The notes: generated by a model not told the origin, from the sequence alone. 53,865 nt of DNA from Caryophanon latum (GCF_001700325.1 NZ_MATO01000014.1:1-53865), one strand, 5' to 3'; shown: positions 43,783 through 53,612, counted from the stretch's first letter. Numbers and translations: made by a program.

Positions 43783-44727
43783 ATGCTTAAAACCGTTGTA
43801 GTAGAGGATGAAGAAAATTTATTACACATGCTCGTTTATTTTTTAAACGCTCATCCAGCATACGAAGTCGTTGGGGCATTTTCAAACCCTGAGGAAGCGC
43901 TAAAGGAATTTCCAACGCTTGCGCCAGATATTTTATTTTTAGATATTGCAATGCCTAAAATGAACGGTATTGAACTTGCGACACATATTCAATCAGACAA
44001 CTGTCAGCTCGTATTCACTACTGCTTATACACATTACGCACTTGATGCACTAAAACTAGAGGCAAGCGATTATTTGCTTAAACCTATCATGCCTGAAAAC
44101 ATCGAGGCCATTACGCCAAAACTATTAAAAAAACATAAAATGCAGCAAATGTATAACGAAGTAAACGACATAAGAAATAAAAAGGAACCTTTCATCCATT
44201 GCTTCGGTACATTCACCGTGTTCGCGTCGCAAGAGCAGGCGATTAAATGGCCGACGCGCAAAGTCGAGGAACTGTTTGCATATTTGTTGACGCATCACCA
44301 GTGCATCGTCAATAAATGGCGGCTGTCTGAGGATTTATGGCCAAATAAAGGTATGAACAATATTTATAACTCCGTATACTTACTGAATAAAACATTAAAG
44401 GAATTCCATTTGCCAATTCGTGTCGTTAATAAAAATGAAGGCTATATGCTGGAATTTTTAGAGAAGGTAAAAGTCGATATGCATGCGTTTCAAAACTTAA
44501 CGGATGAGGACGTTAGCACAGATGAGGCAATGGATTTAATGTGTGGTATTTCAAAGCGCGGCTCGTTATTTAGCGACAAAGATTACGCATGGGCAACGCT
44601 TTATCGTGAGCAATATAACGTCAAACATCATACGATCATGTTACAGTTTATTAAGCATTATGAAAAAAAGGATGCTTACGTATACAAAATGCTTCAAAAA
44701 GAATATGAGCTATTGTACGGCGAATAA
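43783..44727 (+). CDS. Response regulator with SARP/BTAD-like output domain
   Basis: About 314 residues from ATG 43783, behind GATGAGG. A receiver domain (VVVEDEENLL, Asp in ILFLDIAMPKMNG, Thr/Lys of TTAYTHYALDAL and LLKPI) is followed by a winged helix (FGTFTVFASQ, KVEELFAYLLTHHQ, VYLLNKTLKEF) and a helical BTAD-like end. It should be phosphorylated by the upstream kinase and may control chemoreceptor 4, 180 bp downstream. A terminator follows (AGCCCACTTC with GAAGTGGGT, 44736-44774). Confidence 0.87.
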   Translation: MLKTVVVEDEENLLHMLVYFLNAHPAYEVVGAFSNPEEALKEFPTLAPDILFLDIAMPKMNGIELATHIQSDNCQLVFTTAYTHYALDALKLEASDYLLKPIMPENIEAITPKLLKKHKMQQMYNEVNDIRNKKEPFIHCFGTFTVFASQEQAIKWPTRKVEELFAYLLTHHQCIVNKWRLSEDLWPNKGMNNIYNSVYLLNKTLKEFHLPIRVVNKNEGYMLEFLEKVKVDMHAFQNLTDEDVSTDEAMDLMCGISKRGSLFSDKDYAWATLYREQYNVKHHTIMLQFIKHYEKKDAYVYKMLQKEYELLYGE

Positions 44728-44908
44728 TATACAAAATAGCCCACTTCCTATTTTAAGTGAAGTGGGTCTTTTTCATTATGTACGTCACAACAATTTTTTC
44801 ACGTAACTTTAAAAATAAAACAGTATAAAAGCTATAAATCGTGTAAAATAAAACAGAAAGAGAATTCTACTTCTTTTTTGCAAATATTTAAAATAGGGGG
44901 GTTTACGT

Positions 44909-46591
44909 ATGTCGATTAATAAAAAAATACTAGTCGTCCTTAGCTTTATCTTAACGGTAACGCTTATTATTAGCATTAATTTTATTTTTCAACTACAGAA
45001 GACAGATGAAGCGTATAGCAGCCGAATCGATAGTTTAGTGCCAATTTTACGCAATGCAGGCGATATTTCGACAGCGGCAACGGATGGTCGAAGCGCTGTA
45101 CAAAGCTATATTCTAGGTGTAGCAGATGGCAAAGTGAAGTACGAAAATTTTAAAGCAACGATCAACACGTTAATGGAGGAAACGAAAGCAGTCGCAACGA
45201 AAGACGAAAGCAAGCAGCTACTACATAATTTACAGCAAGCATATGATGAATACATTGTAATTTTAGATGAAACGATGCAGCTTGCAACACGTCGCAACAT
45301 TAAAGATGCAACCGAGCTAGTCAATACAAAAGGTCTCCAAGCAGAAGCCCATTTACTAGAGCATACGAAAGCATTAGAAGATAATATCGTCAATGTTTTC
45401 GCTTCAACGAGTGGTGAAAGCTCAAACGAAACAGACCGCACGATTTTAATAGGTATTGCACTAATTGTCGTATTAATTGGTTGCATTGGCGCAACACTTT
45501 ATTATTTACGTCAAGTCATTACGCTACCGCTTCTAAAATTACATAGCGCCGTTCAAGAAGTCGCAGCAGGCAATTTAGGTGGCAGCGACATTACGCTTCG
45601 CACAAACGATGAAATTGCTGAACTCGCTCACTCATTTAATCAAATGAAACAATCGCTAACAGACGTCATTTTCACACTTCAGCAAGGCACGAGCAACGTA
45701 CAAGTGACAACGCGTCATATGCGTAGCTCAATTGAAACGACTGAAGAAAAAAGCGTAGGCATTACAACAAATGTGCGCGACGTCCTTCATTTAGCGCAGC
45801 AAAATACGCTCACGGCAAATGACTGTGCCATTGCGATGGACGAAACAGCAGCCGGCGTACAGCGCATTGCCGAGGCAACACAGCTACTACAAGAGGCCGC
45901 ACAGCAATCCGTAATGATTTCAGAGGATGGTCAAAAAACAATTGCGGACGTATCGAAAAAAATGCATGAAATTTCAGACAACACACAGCAGACGACAGAA
46001 CAAGTGCGCACGCTTGCAACACAATCTAGTGAGATTACAGCAATCGTTCAAGTTATTACCGATATTACTGATCAAACGAACTTACTCGCATTAAATGCCG
46101 CGATTGAAGCAGCACGTGCTGGTGAAGCAGGAAAAGGATTCGCCGTCGTAGCAGACGAAGTGCGAAACTTAGCGGAGCAATCAAAGGCATCAGCGGAGCA
46201 AATTCGCGGTTTAATTGATCAAATTCAATATTCGACACAAAGCGTGGAAAAATCCATTTTACACAATAATGCCGTCGTAGCAGAAGGTGTCGAGTCCATC
46301 GAAACAGTCGACGTCGCGTTCCAAAAAATCGCTGCTTCTGTTAACCATATGCAAGACGAAATTCGTGACGTTTCAGCAGTAACAGAGCAACTGTCGGCAT
46401 CCGCTCAAGAAGTATCGGCATCGATTTCCGATATCGCAAGCGCTATCAACATCGAGTCGCAGCAACTAGAGCAAGTAAACGGCTCCGTACAAGACATTTC
46501 AACCGTCATTACACAGCTAACGAGCATTTCAGATGACTTAAACGCACGCGCAGCTGATCAACAACTACTCGCTGACCGATTCAGCGTCTAA
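44909..46591 (+). CDS. Methyl-accepting chemotaxis protein (4)
   Basis: 560 residues; start behind AGGGGGG. First span at about 7-27, helical sensor, second span ([20 protein letters not shown]), HAMP ([18 protein letters not shown]), and signalling hairpin [17 protein letters not shown]. The tip reads [13 protein letters not shown], unlike GEHGKG or GDHGKG in the other three, so it is a separate lineage. It may be regulated by the preceding two-component pair. Confidence 0.93.
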   Translation: MSINKKILVVLSFILTVTLIISINFIFQLQKTDEAYSSRIDSLVPILRNAGDISTAATDGRSAVQSYILGVADGKVKYENFKATINTLMEETKAVATKDESKQLLHNLQQAYDEYIVILDETMQLATRRNIKDATELVNTKGLQAEAHLLEHTKALEDNIVNVFASTSGESSNETDRTILIGIALIVVLIGCIGATLYYLRQVITLPLLKLHSAVQEVAAGNLGGSDITLRTNDEIAELAHSFNQMKQSLTDVIFTLQQGTSNVQVTTRHMRSSIETTEEKSVGITTNVRDVLHLAQQNTLTANDCAIAMDETAAGVQRIAEATQLLQEAAQQSVMISEDGQKTIADVSKKMHEISDNTQQTTEQVRTLATQSSEITAIVQVITDITDQTNLLALNAAIEAARAGEAGKGFAVVADEVRNLAEQSKASAEQIRGLIDQIQYSTQSVEKSILHNNAVVAEGVESIETVDVAFQKIAASVNHMQDEIRDVSAVTEQLSASAQEVSASISDIASAINIESQQLEQVNGSVQDISTVITQLTSISDDLNARAADQQLLADRFSV

Positions 46592-46638
46592 AAAAACCCG
46601 AGTGCCTCACGTAATGAACGTGAACACTCGGGTTTATT
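46592..46638. terminator. Terminator after chemoreceptor 4
   Basis: AAAACCCGAGTG pairs with CACTCGGGTTT; it also contains an inner dyad (TCACG with CGTGA). Confidence 0.8.
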
Positions 46639-46640
46639 AA

Positions 46641-46691
46641 TTATACATTATATAAGCCACCGTCAATTGTATACGAAGATGATGTAATAAA
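46641..46691 (-). pseudogene. 3' fossil of a short-chain dehydrogenase gene
   Basis: Sixteen codons after a TGA read FITSSSYTIDGGLYNV and then stop. This is the typical C-terminal strand of SDR/FabG proteins (SYTIDGGLY). Nothing else of the gene remains. The 46692-46741 stretch shows no further feature. Confidence 0.55.
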
Positions 46692-46741
46692 TCATTCGCT
46701 CCTTTATGTAAATCGAATTGACTACTGCTAGTCCCGCGACT

Positions 46742-47368
46742 TTACCCAATTGACGACATATTAAACTTCTCGACCGTTTGCGCGACATTTTCATTCATCG
46801 CAATATCTCGAATGACCGCCACACCGTCCGCTCCTGCTGCTCGTACTACGCTACAATTCTCAGTTGTAATTCCTCCGATTGCAACGATTGGAAAATTCGG
46901 ATACGCACGTCTAGCCTCGCGCAAAAATGCAATGCTTGGCGGCTTCGCATCAAGCTTTGACGTCGTTTCAAAAATCGGACCGATGCCGACGTAATTTGCC
47001 CCGTCATCAATTGCCCGTTCAAACTCCGCTACATTGTGCACCGACACACCGACGATTTTTTGTGGATGTGCACGACGATATGCTTGAATTGACGCATCGT
47101 CCTGCCCGACATGCACGCCGTCCGCATCGAGCGCGACTGCAAGCGCCACATCATCATTGACGATAAACGGTACGGCATAGCGCGCACAAAGATGCTGGCA
47201 CGCCTTCGCAAATGCGACATACTGCTCGCCCGTTTTTGCACCGTCTCCTTTTTCACGCAGCTGAAACATCGTAATGCCTGCTGCGAGTGCCTCTTCTAGC
47301 ACGACAAGCGGATCGCGCACACAGTTTACCGAGCCCATAATAAAATACGTTTTCACATTACAGCACAT
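46742..47368 (-). CDS. thiE: Thiamine-phosphate synthase
   Basis: About 208 residues from ATG 47368, which has AAGGAG at good spacing (ATG 47374 is too close). A TIM-barrel enzyme with FQLREKGDGAKTG, PFIVNDDVALAVAL, GVHVGQDDAS, VGIGPIFETTSK and VAIGGI. It joins HMP-PP and the thiazole phosphate to make thiamine phosphate. It is last in the operon and overlaps thiD. Confidence 0.95.
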   Translation of the reverse strand: MCCNVKTYFIMGSVNCVRDPLVVLEEALAAGITMFQLREKGDGAKTGEQYVAFAKACQHLCARYAVPFIVNDDVALAVALDADGVHVGQDDASIQAYRRAHPQKIVGVSVHNVAEFERAIDDGANYVGIGPIFETTSKLDAKPPSIAFLREARRAYPNFPIVAIGGITTENCSVVRAAGADGVAVIRDIAMNENVAQTVEKFNMSSIG

Positions 47369-48170
47369 ATACATTCTCCTTCGCTAGCTTTTGATTGTAT
47401 GCAAAATGATTCGTCGGACCGAACCCTTGCCCGATACCGAGTGGATGCTTAATTGCCGCATCAACAAAACGCTTCGCTTCAATAATGGCATCACGCACCG
47501 ACAAGTTTTTTGCGATACATGCTGTTACCGCCGCTGAAAACGTGCATCCCGTACCGTGTGTATGCTTCGTGTCCGCACGCGACGTTTCGACGTAAAACGG
47601 TGCATCATGCTGCGTAAAAATAGCATCACGCGCTGTATTTCCTGCTGCATGTCCACCTTTAATAACGACGTACTGCACACCACATGCAAGTAAATGCGAC
47701 GCGGCTTGCTGCATCGTTTCCTCGCTATCAATGACGATGCCCGTTAACGCCTCCGCTTCTGGAATGTTCGGCGTGCATACGGTCGCAAGCGGCAATAAAT
47801 ACGTCTTTAATGCATCGATTGCTTGCTGCTGCAACAAGCTTTGTCCACCTTTTGCAATCATGACCGGATCGATAATGAGCGGTAAATGTTCAACCTTTAA
47901 GCGACTTGCTACCGCTTCAATAATATCGCTACTAAACAGCATGCCCGTCTTCACTGCCTTCACGTCAAAGTCTGCTAAAATCGCATCGAGCTGTGCTACG
48001 ACGAACGCTGGTGCTACTGCGTGAATGTCGTGCACCCCGAGCGTATTTTGTGCTGTCAGTGCCGTAATCGCCGTCGTGCCGAACACACCAAGCTCCTGAA
48101 ACGTTTTCACATCTGCTTGAATGCCTGCGCCGCCCCCACTATCTGATCCTGCAATTGTACATGCAATCAT
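47358..48170 (-). CDS. thiD: Hydroxymethylpyrimidine/phosphomethylpyrimidine kinase
   Basis: 270 residues. TIAGSDSGGGAGIQADVKTF at the N-terminus and GTGCTFSAAVTACIAK near the C-terminus are the substrate and ATP/anion-hole motifs of the ribokinase-like ThiD. It phosphorylates HMP twice. Its ATG overlaps the thiM stop by 4 bp. Confidence 0.95.
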   Translation of the reverse strand: MIACTIAGSDSGGGAGIQADVKTFQELGVFGTTAITALTAQNTLGVHDIHAVAPAFVVAQLDAILADFDVKAVKTGMLFSSDIIEAVASRLKVEHLPLIIDPVMIAKGGQSLLQQQAIDALKTYLLPLATVCTPNIPEAEALTGIVIDSEETMQQAASHLLACGVQYVVIKGGHAAGNTARDAIFTQHDAPFYVETSRADTKHTHGTGCTFSAAVTACIAKNLSVRDAIIEAKRFVDAAIKHPLGIGQGFGPTNHFAYNQKLAKENVYVL

Positions 48171-48907
48171 ACGTCCACCTCCGAAAGTTGTTGTAATGCA
48201 TCTAAAAATGTTACCGCGTACGTGCCAGCAAATCCGTTCGCATTCACTGCTGCTTCCTTATATTGTGCAAGCAGTGCCGCAATTTGCTCGAGCGTACCAT
48301 CACAGCTTGCGAGTAACGCCGCAACGATTGCACTAAGCAAGCAGCCGCTTCCTGTAATGCGTGTTACTTGTGCGTTGCCACCTGCTACATGAATGACTGT
48401 CTCACCGTCCGTTACGACATCTTCCTCACCCGTAATAACGACGATGCAACGATGCGCCTTTGCAACCGTTTTCGCAATGTGCGCAACGTCCGCTTCTCCA
48501 TCACCACCGTCAACGCCTTTTGCCGACCATGTGACACCCGCAATGGCCGCAAGCTCCCCCGCATTGCCGCGAATGAGCGTAACACCGTGCGTTAATAATG
48601 CGCGTACCGTCTCGATTCGGTAGCGACTTGCCCCTGCACCGACTGGGTCAAGCACAACTGGCTTATGATGTGCCTTTGCGGATTTCATCGCCGCATGCAT
48701 CGCTTCAACGGTATGTGCTTGAATCGTGCCGATGTTAATGAGCAGTGCATCGGCAATCGACGTAATATGCGCCGCTTCCTCCATCGCATCTGCCATAATC
48801 GGTGATGCACCGATCGCCAACAAGCCGTTCGCTGTGAAATTCGTTACGACCGTATTCGTCATACAATGTACAAGTGGCTGTTTCGCCGCAATATGTGCTA
48901 GCGTCAT
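48167..48907 (-). CDS. thiM: Hydroxyethylthiazole kinase
   Basis: About 246 residues from ATG 48907, overlapping the tenA stop (ATGA), behind CGAGGTG. PLVHCMTNTVVTNFTANGLL, VVLDPVGAGASRYR, LIRGNAGELAAIAG and RITGSGCLLSAIVAALLA define ThiM, which salvages the thiazole moiety. Second gene of the operon. Confidence 0.95.
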   Translation of the reverse strand: MTLAHIAAKQPLVHCMTNTVVTNFTANGLLAIGASPIMADAMEEAAHITSIADALLINIGTIQAHTVEAMHAAMKSAKAHHKPVVLDPVGAGASRYRIETVRALLTHGVTLIRGNAGELAAIAGVTWSAKGVDGGDGEADVAHIAKTVAKAHRCIVVITGEEDVVTDGETVIHVAGGNAQVTRITGSGCLLSAIVAALLASCDGTLEQIAALLAQYKEAAVNANGFAGTYAVTFLDALQQLSEVDV

Positions 48908-49581
48908 TTCATATACACCTCGCTTTCCCACGTTTGCGCCGTCCAACTCATTTCCCAGAACTGCCATTCGTAATAGCAGCTGCGCTTAAAATGTTCCAGC
49001 AGCGTGCGCTCGTCGTTTCCAGGCATCGCAGCGAAGCGGTTCATCATCGCCTTTTGTTCACCGATTTTTCGCTCCATATCCTCAGAGCCGTACAGCTGCA
49101 ACCATTCATCGTATAGCTTTACGTTTGGCGTAGCACCGCGCAGTCGCACGCCGATTTCTTGATAGAGCCACGGACACGGTAAAATTGCCGCATACGCCTC
49201 CGCGATTGTGCCTGTGAAAAACGCTTGATACATATGGCTGACGTAATTGTATGCAGCAGGTGCTGGCTCAAAGTTTGCCATCATTTCTGTCGTCACGCCA
49301 AGCTCACGAAACGTCGTGCGGTGCAGCTCAAGCTCTGCCTCGCGAATAAAATGTGCCGACTCCAAAAAGTACGCCACGTCTGCTTCCTCTGTTGCCTTCG
49401 CCGCAAGCATCGCCAGTAATTTACTGTAATGCTTTAAGTAATACGCATCTTGCAGCATGTAATACGTGAATTTCTCCAGTGGCAACGTGCCATCTGCAAT
49501 ACCCGTGACGAACGGGTGGGTAAAGCTTGCCTCCCAAAAGTATGCGGTTTGCTGTCTTGCTTTTTCACAAAAATCCATCAT
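48904..49581 (-). CDS. tenA: Aminopyrimidine aminohydrolase (TenA)
   Basis: About 225 residues from ATG 49581, behind AAAAGGAG. TenA features: FTHPFVTGIADGTLPLEKFT, YMLQDAYYLKHYSKLL, the catalytic Cys in AAILPCPWLYQEIG, and the C-terminal EWQFWEMSWTAQ. It releases HMP from degraded thiamine. It is first in the salvage operon under two TPP riboswitches. Confidence 0.94.
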   Translation of the reverse strand: MMDFCEKARQQTAYFWEASFTHPFVTGIADGTLPLEKFTYYMLQDAYYLKHYSKLLAMLAAKATEEADVAYFLESAHFIREAELELHRTTFRELGVTTEMMANFEPAPAAYNYVSHMYQAFFTGTIAEAYAAILPCPWLYQEIGVRLRGATPNVKLYDEWLQLYGSEDMERKIGEQKAMMNRFAAMPGNDERTLLEHFKRSCYYEWQFWEMSWTAQTWESEVYMK

Positions 49582-49663
49582 CCATTCTCCTTTTGTCGAG
49601 GCGTAAGGAGGAATACTTAAAAGCATACGTCGCAGTCGCTCATTTGCGCTGTAATATTCGCAC

Positions 49664-49797
49664 TAAAAAAAGCGCCCTACACGAAGCGGGACGCCTAAAA
49701 AAATGCATACGTATGCACTCCATTGCTCCCTACGCCAGTATTAACTGTCAGGTTCTAAGGGTCAGGTTTTAACCTTCTCAACGCTAAGCGTCCCCCC
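49664..49797 (-). promoter_or_regulatory. TPP riboswitch, proximal, with terminator
   Basis: The minus-strand aptamer (49725-49797) has the conserved parts TTGAGAAGG, ACCTGACCCTTAGAACCTGA and ACTGGCGTAGGGAG. A T-tailed hairpin (GCGTCCC with GGGCGC) follows at 49665-49697, giving termination when TPP is bound. Confidence 0.92.
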
Positions 49798-49815
49798 GCA
49801 ACTAAATTATTTGCA

Positions 49816-49947
49816 AAAGAAAAGCCCTCCAACAAATGGAGAGCATTATGTACAATGGTGCTGTACTGCTTGCTCCCTACGCCCGTGTTAACGGATCAGG
49901 TTCTAAGGGTCAGGTTTTAACCTTCTCAACACACATGTGTCCCCCTG
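49816..49947 (-). promoter_or_regulatory. TPP riboswitch, distal, with terminator
   Basis: A second complete aptamer (49872-49947; TTGAGAAGG, GACCCTTAGAACCTGA, ACGGGCGTAGGGAG) with its own terminator (GCTCTCC with GGAGGGC, T-rich) at 49818-49847. Two in series should give a steeper, two-step response of tenA-thiMDE to TPP. From 49948 to 50119 I see no other feature apart from the upstream region of the next gene. Confidence 0.92.
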
Positions 49948-50119
49948 CAAAATCATTTAATTAGTTTCAGTGTACGGTGTTTTCACGACAATAGCAACTT
50001 ATTTTTCATTTTTCTGAAAATGAAAAATATGAGACAAATTTTTATTTTGCGCCACTTCCTCGACGGCGACTCGACTTGCTCGTATGCTATAATCAAAACT
50101 AACATAGAGGTGATTTTCG

Positions 50120-51055
50120 ATGAATCAACAAGCATTGCGACGCATTCCGCTGCACAAGCTCATTGATTTGAAAGTAGATTTTGCCTTTAAGCAACTGTTC
50201 GGCAGCGAGCGTAACAAGCACATTACAATTGTGTTCTTGAATGCCATTTTAGCGCGAACAGGACGCGACACGATTAAAGAAGTAACGTTTTTGAATGAGG
50301 AACTCGGTGGTCAGTATGATGGCGACAAGCAATCACGCCTCGACTTGCTCGTAAAAACGCAGTCGGGTGAGCACATTAACATTGAAATGCAGCTATCGAA
50401 TCAAGACGATATGATGAAGCGCACGTTGTATTACTGGTCGCGCCTGTTTGCGAAACAATTAGAGAAAGGTAAAGGTTATCGCACGCTCTTGCCGACGATT
50501 ACGATTAACATTTGCAATTTCACGGTGTTTAACGATTTGGCGCACTATCACACGACGTATCATTTGTACGAAGACGCGGAGTTAAAGCGTTTACGTCCGA
50601 TTGATGATGTATTAGAAGTGCATTTTATCGAGATGAATAAATTTTTGAAGGCGTGGCATGATAAAAAATTACAGCCACTTGATGATATTTTAGCGAGATG
50701 GTTGTTGCTACTCGGCATGGTCGATGCACGCAAAGAAAAAGTGTATACGGAAATTTACGAAGAATTGGAGGAGTTGGCGATGAAGGACGAAAACTTAATT
50801 GACGCGTTCGGGACGTGGGAAGAGCTGAGTCAAACGCCGGAGACACGGTTTGCTTACGAGATGCGGTTGAAGGCGATTATTGATGACGAGGCGAGATTGA
50901 GTGATGCGAAGGATAAAGGGATTGAAGAAGGTCGCCACGAGGAACGACTTCAGCTAGCGAAAAACTTCCTTGCATTACACGTCGAACTTGAAACAATTCA
51001 ACAAGCAACGGGTCTGTCTATCGACGAGCTCGAACAATTACAACGACATATGTAA
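50120..51055 (+). CDS. Rpn-family PD-(D/E)XK nuclease/transposase-like protein
   Basis: 311 residues. LHKLIDLKVDFAFKQLFGSE at the start, and the nuclease core SRLDLLVKTQSGEHINIEMQ (Asp...Glu-x-Gln), are typical of Rpn proteins, which cut DNA and promote recombination or defence. The helical C-terminal half has GIEEGRHEERLQLAKNFL. Start behind AGAGGTG. A decayed partial copy lies just downstream at 51146-51250. Confidence 0.88.
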   Translation: MNQQALRRIPLHKLIDLKVDFAFKQLFGSERNKHITIVFLNAILARTGRDTIKEVTFLNEELGGQYDGDKQSRLDLLVKTQSGEHINIEMQLSNQDDMMKRTLYYWSRLFAKQLEKGKGYRTLLPTITINICNFTVFNDLAHYHTTYHLYEDAELKRLRPIDDVLEVHFIEMNKFLKAWHDKKLQPLDDILARWLLLLGMVDARKEKVYTEIYEELEELAMKDENLIDAFGTWEELSQTPETRFAYEMRLKAIIDDEARLSDAKDKGIEEGRHEERLQLAKNFLALHVELETIQQATGLSIDELEQLQRHM

Positions 51056-51145
51056 CGTATGAAGTCGCTAGAACTTGTTCGAAGTGGCTTTTTACATCAT
51101 ATTTCAATAACTCTCACATTTTAAAAAGCAGTATACGTACTTAAA

Positions 51146-51250
51146 AGCGTAGTACGACGAGCAATTACAGCCACTTGACGATATTTTAACGAGATGGCTA
51201 CTGCTACTCAGTATGATTGATCTCACAAAGAGAAGTATATACGAAATACC
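51146..51250 (+). pseudogene. Fossil fragment of an Rpn gene
   Basis: CAATTACAGCCACTTGACGA and the following 80 bp match 50675-50760 of the intact rpn gene with many substitutions and a broken frame. A hairpin (CGCCTCGAA with TTCGGGGCG, T-run) at 51252-51283 follows. Confidence 0.65.
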
Positions 51251-51431
51251 GCCTCGAATACGTTCGGGGCGATTTTTATATTTGGCGGAAATGAGATACG
51301 CTCAGTCAAAAGAAAAAAGAGCAGCGTATGTCCTCGCTACTCTTTGAATCGTCAGAATAAAAAATATTTGGATTAAGCTACTATTTACATCATTTAACAC
51401 TTATTTATGAAGTAATGCCTTAAAATGTACT

Positions 51432-53612
51432 TTAAACGCATCCTACTTGATTAAGTAAATCATTTACATCATTGTACAGTTTGATTAAATGATCATTAGA
51501 TAAATCTAATATTGGCTCAAACATAAATGAATTCAAATGAATATTTTCGGGTGTCATTATATTTACACGTTCCAAAACATCAACAGAAGAATTTCTTTTA
51601 TTTGGAATATCTCTATATTTACCTAATAATTTTCCTGTTTGACAATCCTTAATATTTGAAACAAATGCATCGTCATTGATTTCTCGAATCATATATTCTT
51701 CAGCTTTCAATCTAATTGCAATAGATAGCACAATCTTATTTTCTAAATTCACTTTTTGACTATGCTGTGTAGCTATCATATCTGCAGATCGTATTATAAT
51801 ATCATATACTGTTTCTTCTTTATTAGTTAACTTGCTTGTATCTATCTCTTTAAATATTTCTTTATAAATGTTTTCAATATCTCGTACTCTTAAATGCTTT
51901 GTATCATCTTTCAAATGTAATAATGAAGTCAGTTTCTTAAAATTAGCTGTATCCCCTATATATTCTGCCAAGTTCCTTGCAAATGTTATTGAAGCAATTA
52001 ACTTTGTTTCATCGGATAAATCTCGCTTCCAATTCTTTAACGGATTACAAATGTACTTGTATGGCACATTCTCTAAAATGATAGAGTCAGTTTCTTTCAT
52101 CGCAATAAATGTCGCATGATATTTTGATTCACTAGTGCTTATCCTGTCTTGAACCGTCCTCATAAAATCGAAATTATGCGTTAACACAATGAGATAAAAA
52201 TTTTCGTAACTAGCAATATCTTTTAAGTACTCTACAATTGCATATTTATTTTTATAATCAAATGAATCTGCAATATCATCTACCACTAAAACAGTTTTTA
52301 ATCCTTTATTTCTTCTGGACTCTATTTCAAAGATTATATTTAATAAATAAAATGTGCGTTTCTCACCTTGGCTTAATACTTGCAATAACACTTCCTTCTC
52401 AACATGATGCGTCACATTATTAAAAAAATAATGTATATTAGGGTCCTTATCTTTAACAATCGCATCTGCTTTATTTTCAATTTCTAATTTGTATGGAACA
52501 TAAAACCTGCTGTTAAAAATTTCAATCACTTTTTCCCACTCAGTTCGTTCTTGTTTAGCCTGTAACAACACCTCGTTTAATATATCTTGTCCCGCTTCGT
52601 ATTCTTCTATTACCAAATTATATTGCTCAATATTTTTTAAAATGTACGATAGCCACATCTTTCTTTTCAATGCCTCTAAATCACGTAATTCTGTTACTAA
52701 AAATCGCTTCTCTAGTAACAGATTTCGAAACTCTCTCAATGTTGAAGTAGTAAGCTTCTGGTCAATTTTATCAAAAATTTCTTTTAAAGCGGCGTCCCCC
52801 AAAATTTCTTCCTGTTCTCGCTGAATTGCATCTAACAAACTAGCCTCATCTTGAAAATGCTGTTCTTCACCACTCAAATTTAATACTACGCTATGATTTG
52901 CTTTAAAATACCCATTCTCTTTTAACTGTTTTTGAATAGTTAACGCATTATAATGATTAAATTCTTTTTTAAATAATTTAGAATTATTTACTAAATCATC
53001 ATACTTTGTAATGTAATCTATTATGCAATCTTGAAAATCTTTCGTTTTAACTAAGTCTACTACTTTAGGATCGAAGATTTTATTATACTTAATATCACTG
53101 TAAATTTCATTTGACTTTTCTTTTAAATGTTCCGAAATGCTGAACAGAACCTCTATGAAACTGTCACCATCGAACGATTCACAAAATTTAACAACAGTAT
53201 CATTTCTTAAGCCCGCGATTTTATTTATATTTGAAATTAATTTTTTGGTTTCAGCTTCAATTTTCTCGTTCACCGATTCATATTTACTTTTCAATTCTTC
53301 ATTAACTAAAAGTGTAGATACCATAGTTGGTTTAAATGATTTTTCATACGATTTGATAACGAAAATTGATTCTTCAGAAATCTTTTCACCTTGCTCATCA
53401 AAAATATCTCTTACTGTTGTTAAATGTGGCGATAATTGATCCGACGACTCTTTCCCTTTACTATAATCATCAAATGTTTTAGCCAAGGACGTTTTCATAA
53501 TACCATTTGGAGCATAAATTATTTGTACAGACTTTTCTTTTGTGAAATCAAATGTATGCTCTAAATGATCAATTCCATAACAATGTTGTAACTTCAGATT
53601 TAGCTTCTCCAT
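51432..53612 (-). CDS. RecF/SMC-like ATPase, probable phage-defence protein
   Basis: 726 residues. An ABC/SMC-type head split around a long coiled coil: Walker A YAPNGIMKTSLAKTF at about residues 33-47, signature LSQGEKRTFYLLN, Walker B VLVVDDIADSFD, and switch His in VLTHNFDFMRT. Walker A reads NGIMKTS instead of NGxGKT/S. A C-terminal region of about 180 residues after the ATPase is unassigned and may be the effector. The plan recalls AbiL-like and RloC-like abortive infection ATPases; that link is from memory. It stands alone next to the Rpn gene. GGGAGAG precedes the start. Confidence 0.75.
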   Translation of the reverse strand: MEKLNLKLQHCYGIDHLEHTFDFTKEKSVQIIYAPNGIMKTSLAKTFDDYSKGKESSDQLSPHLTTVRDIFDEQGEKISEESIFVIKSYEKSFKPTMVSTLLVNEELKSKYESVNEKIEAETKKLISNINKIAGLRNDTVVKFCESFDGDSFIEVLFSISEHLKEKSNEIYSDIKYNKIFDPKVVDLVKTKDFQDCIIDYITKYDDLVNNSKLFKKEFNHYNALTIQKQLKENGYFKANHSVVLNLSGEEQHFQDEASLLDAIQREQEEILGDAALKEIFDKIDQKLTTSTLREFRNLLLEKRFLVTELRDLEALKRKMWLSYILKNIEQYNLVIEEYEAGQDILNEVLLQAKQERTEWEKVIEIFNSRFYVPYKLEIENKADAIVKDKDPNIHYFFNNVTHHVEKEVLLQVLSQGEKRTFYLLNIIFEIESRRNKGLKTVLVVDDIADSFDYKNKYAIVEYLKDIASYENFYLIVLTHNFDFMRTVQDRISTSESKYHATFIAMKETDSIILENVPYKYICNPLKNWKRDLSDETKLIASITFARNLAEYIGDTANFKKLTSLLHLKDDTKHLRVRDIENIYKEIFKEIDTSKLTNKEETVYDIIIRSADMIATQHSQKVNLENKIVLSIAIRLKAEEYMIREINDDAFVSNIKDCQTGKLLGKYRDIPNKRNSSVDVLERVNIMTPENIHLNSFMFEPILDLSNDHLIKLYNDVNDLLNQVGCV

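Noticed and set aside
46640-46675. Two GTATA-like cores near the thiamine operon
   Set aside because: Only two cores and no sustained 10-bp phase.
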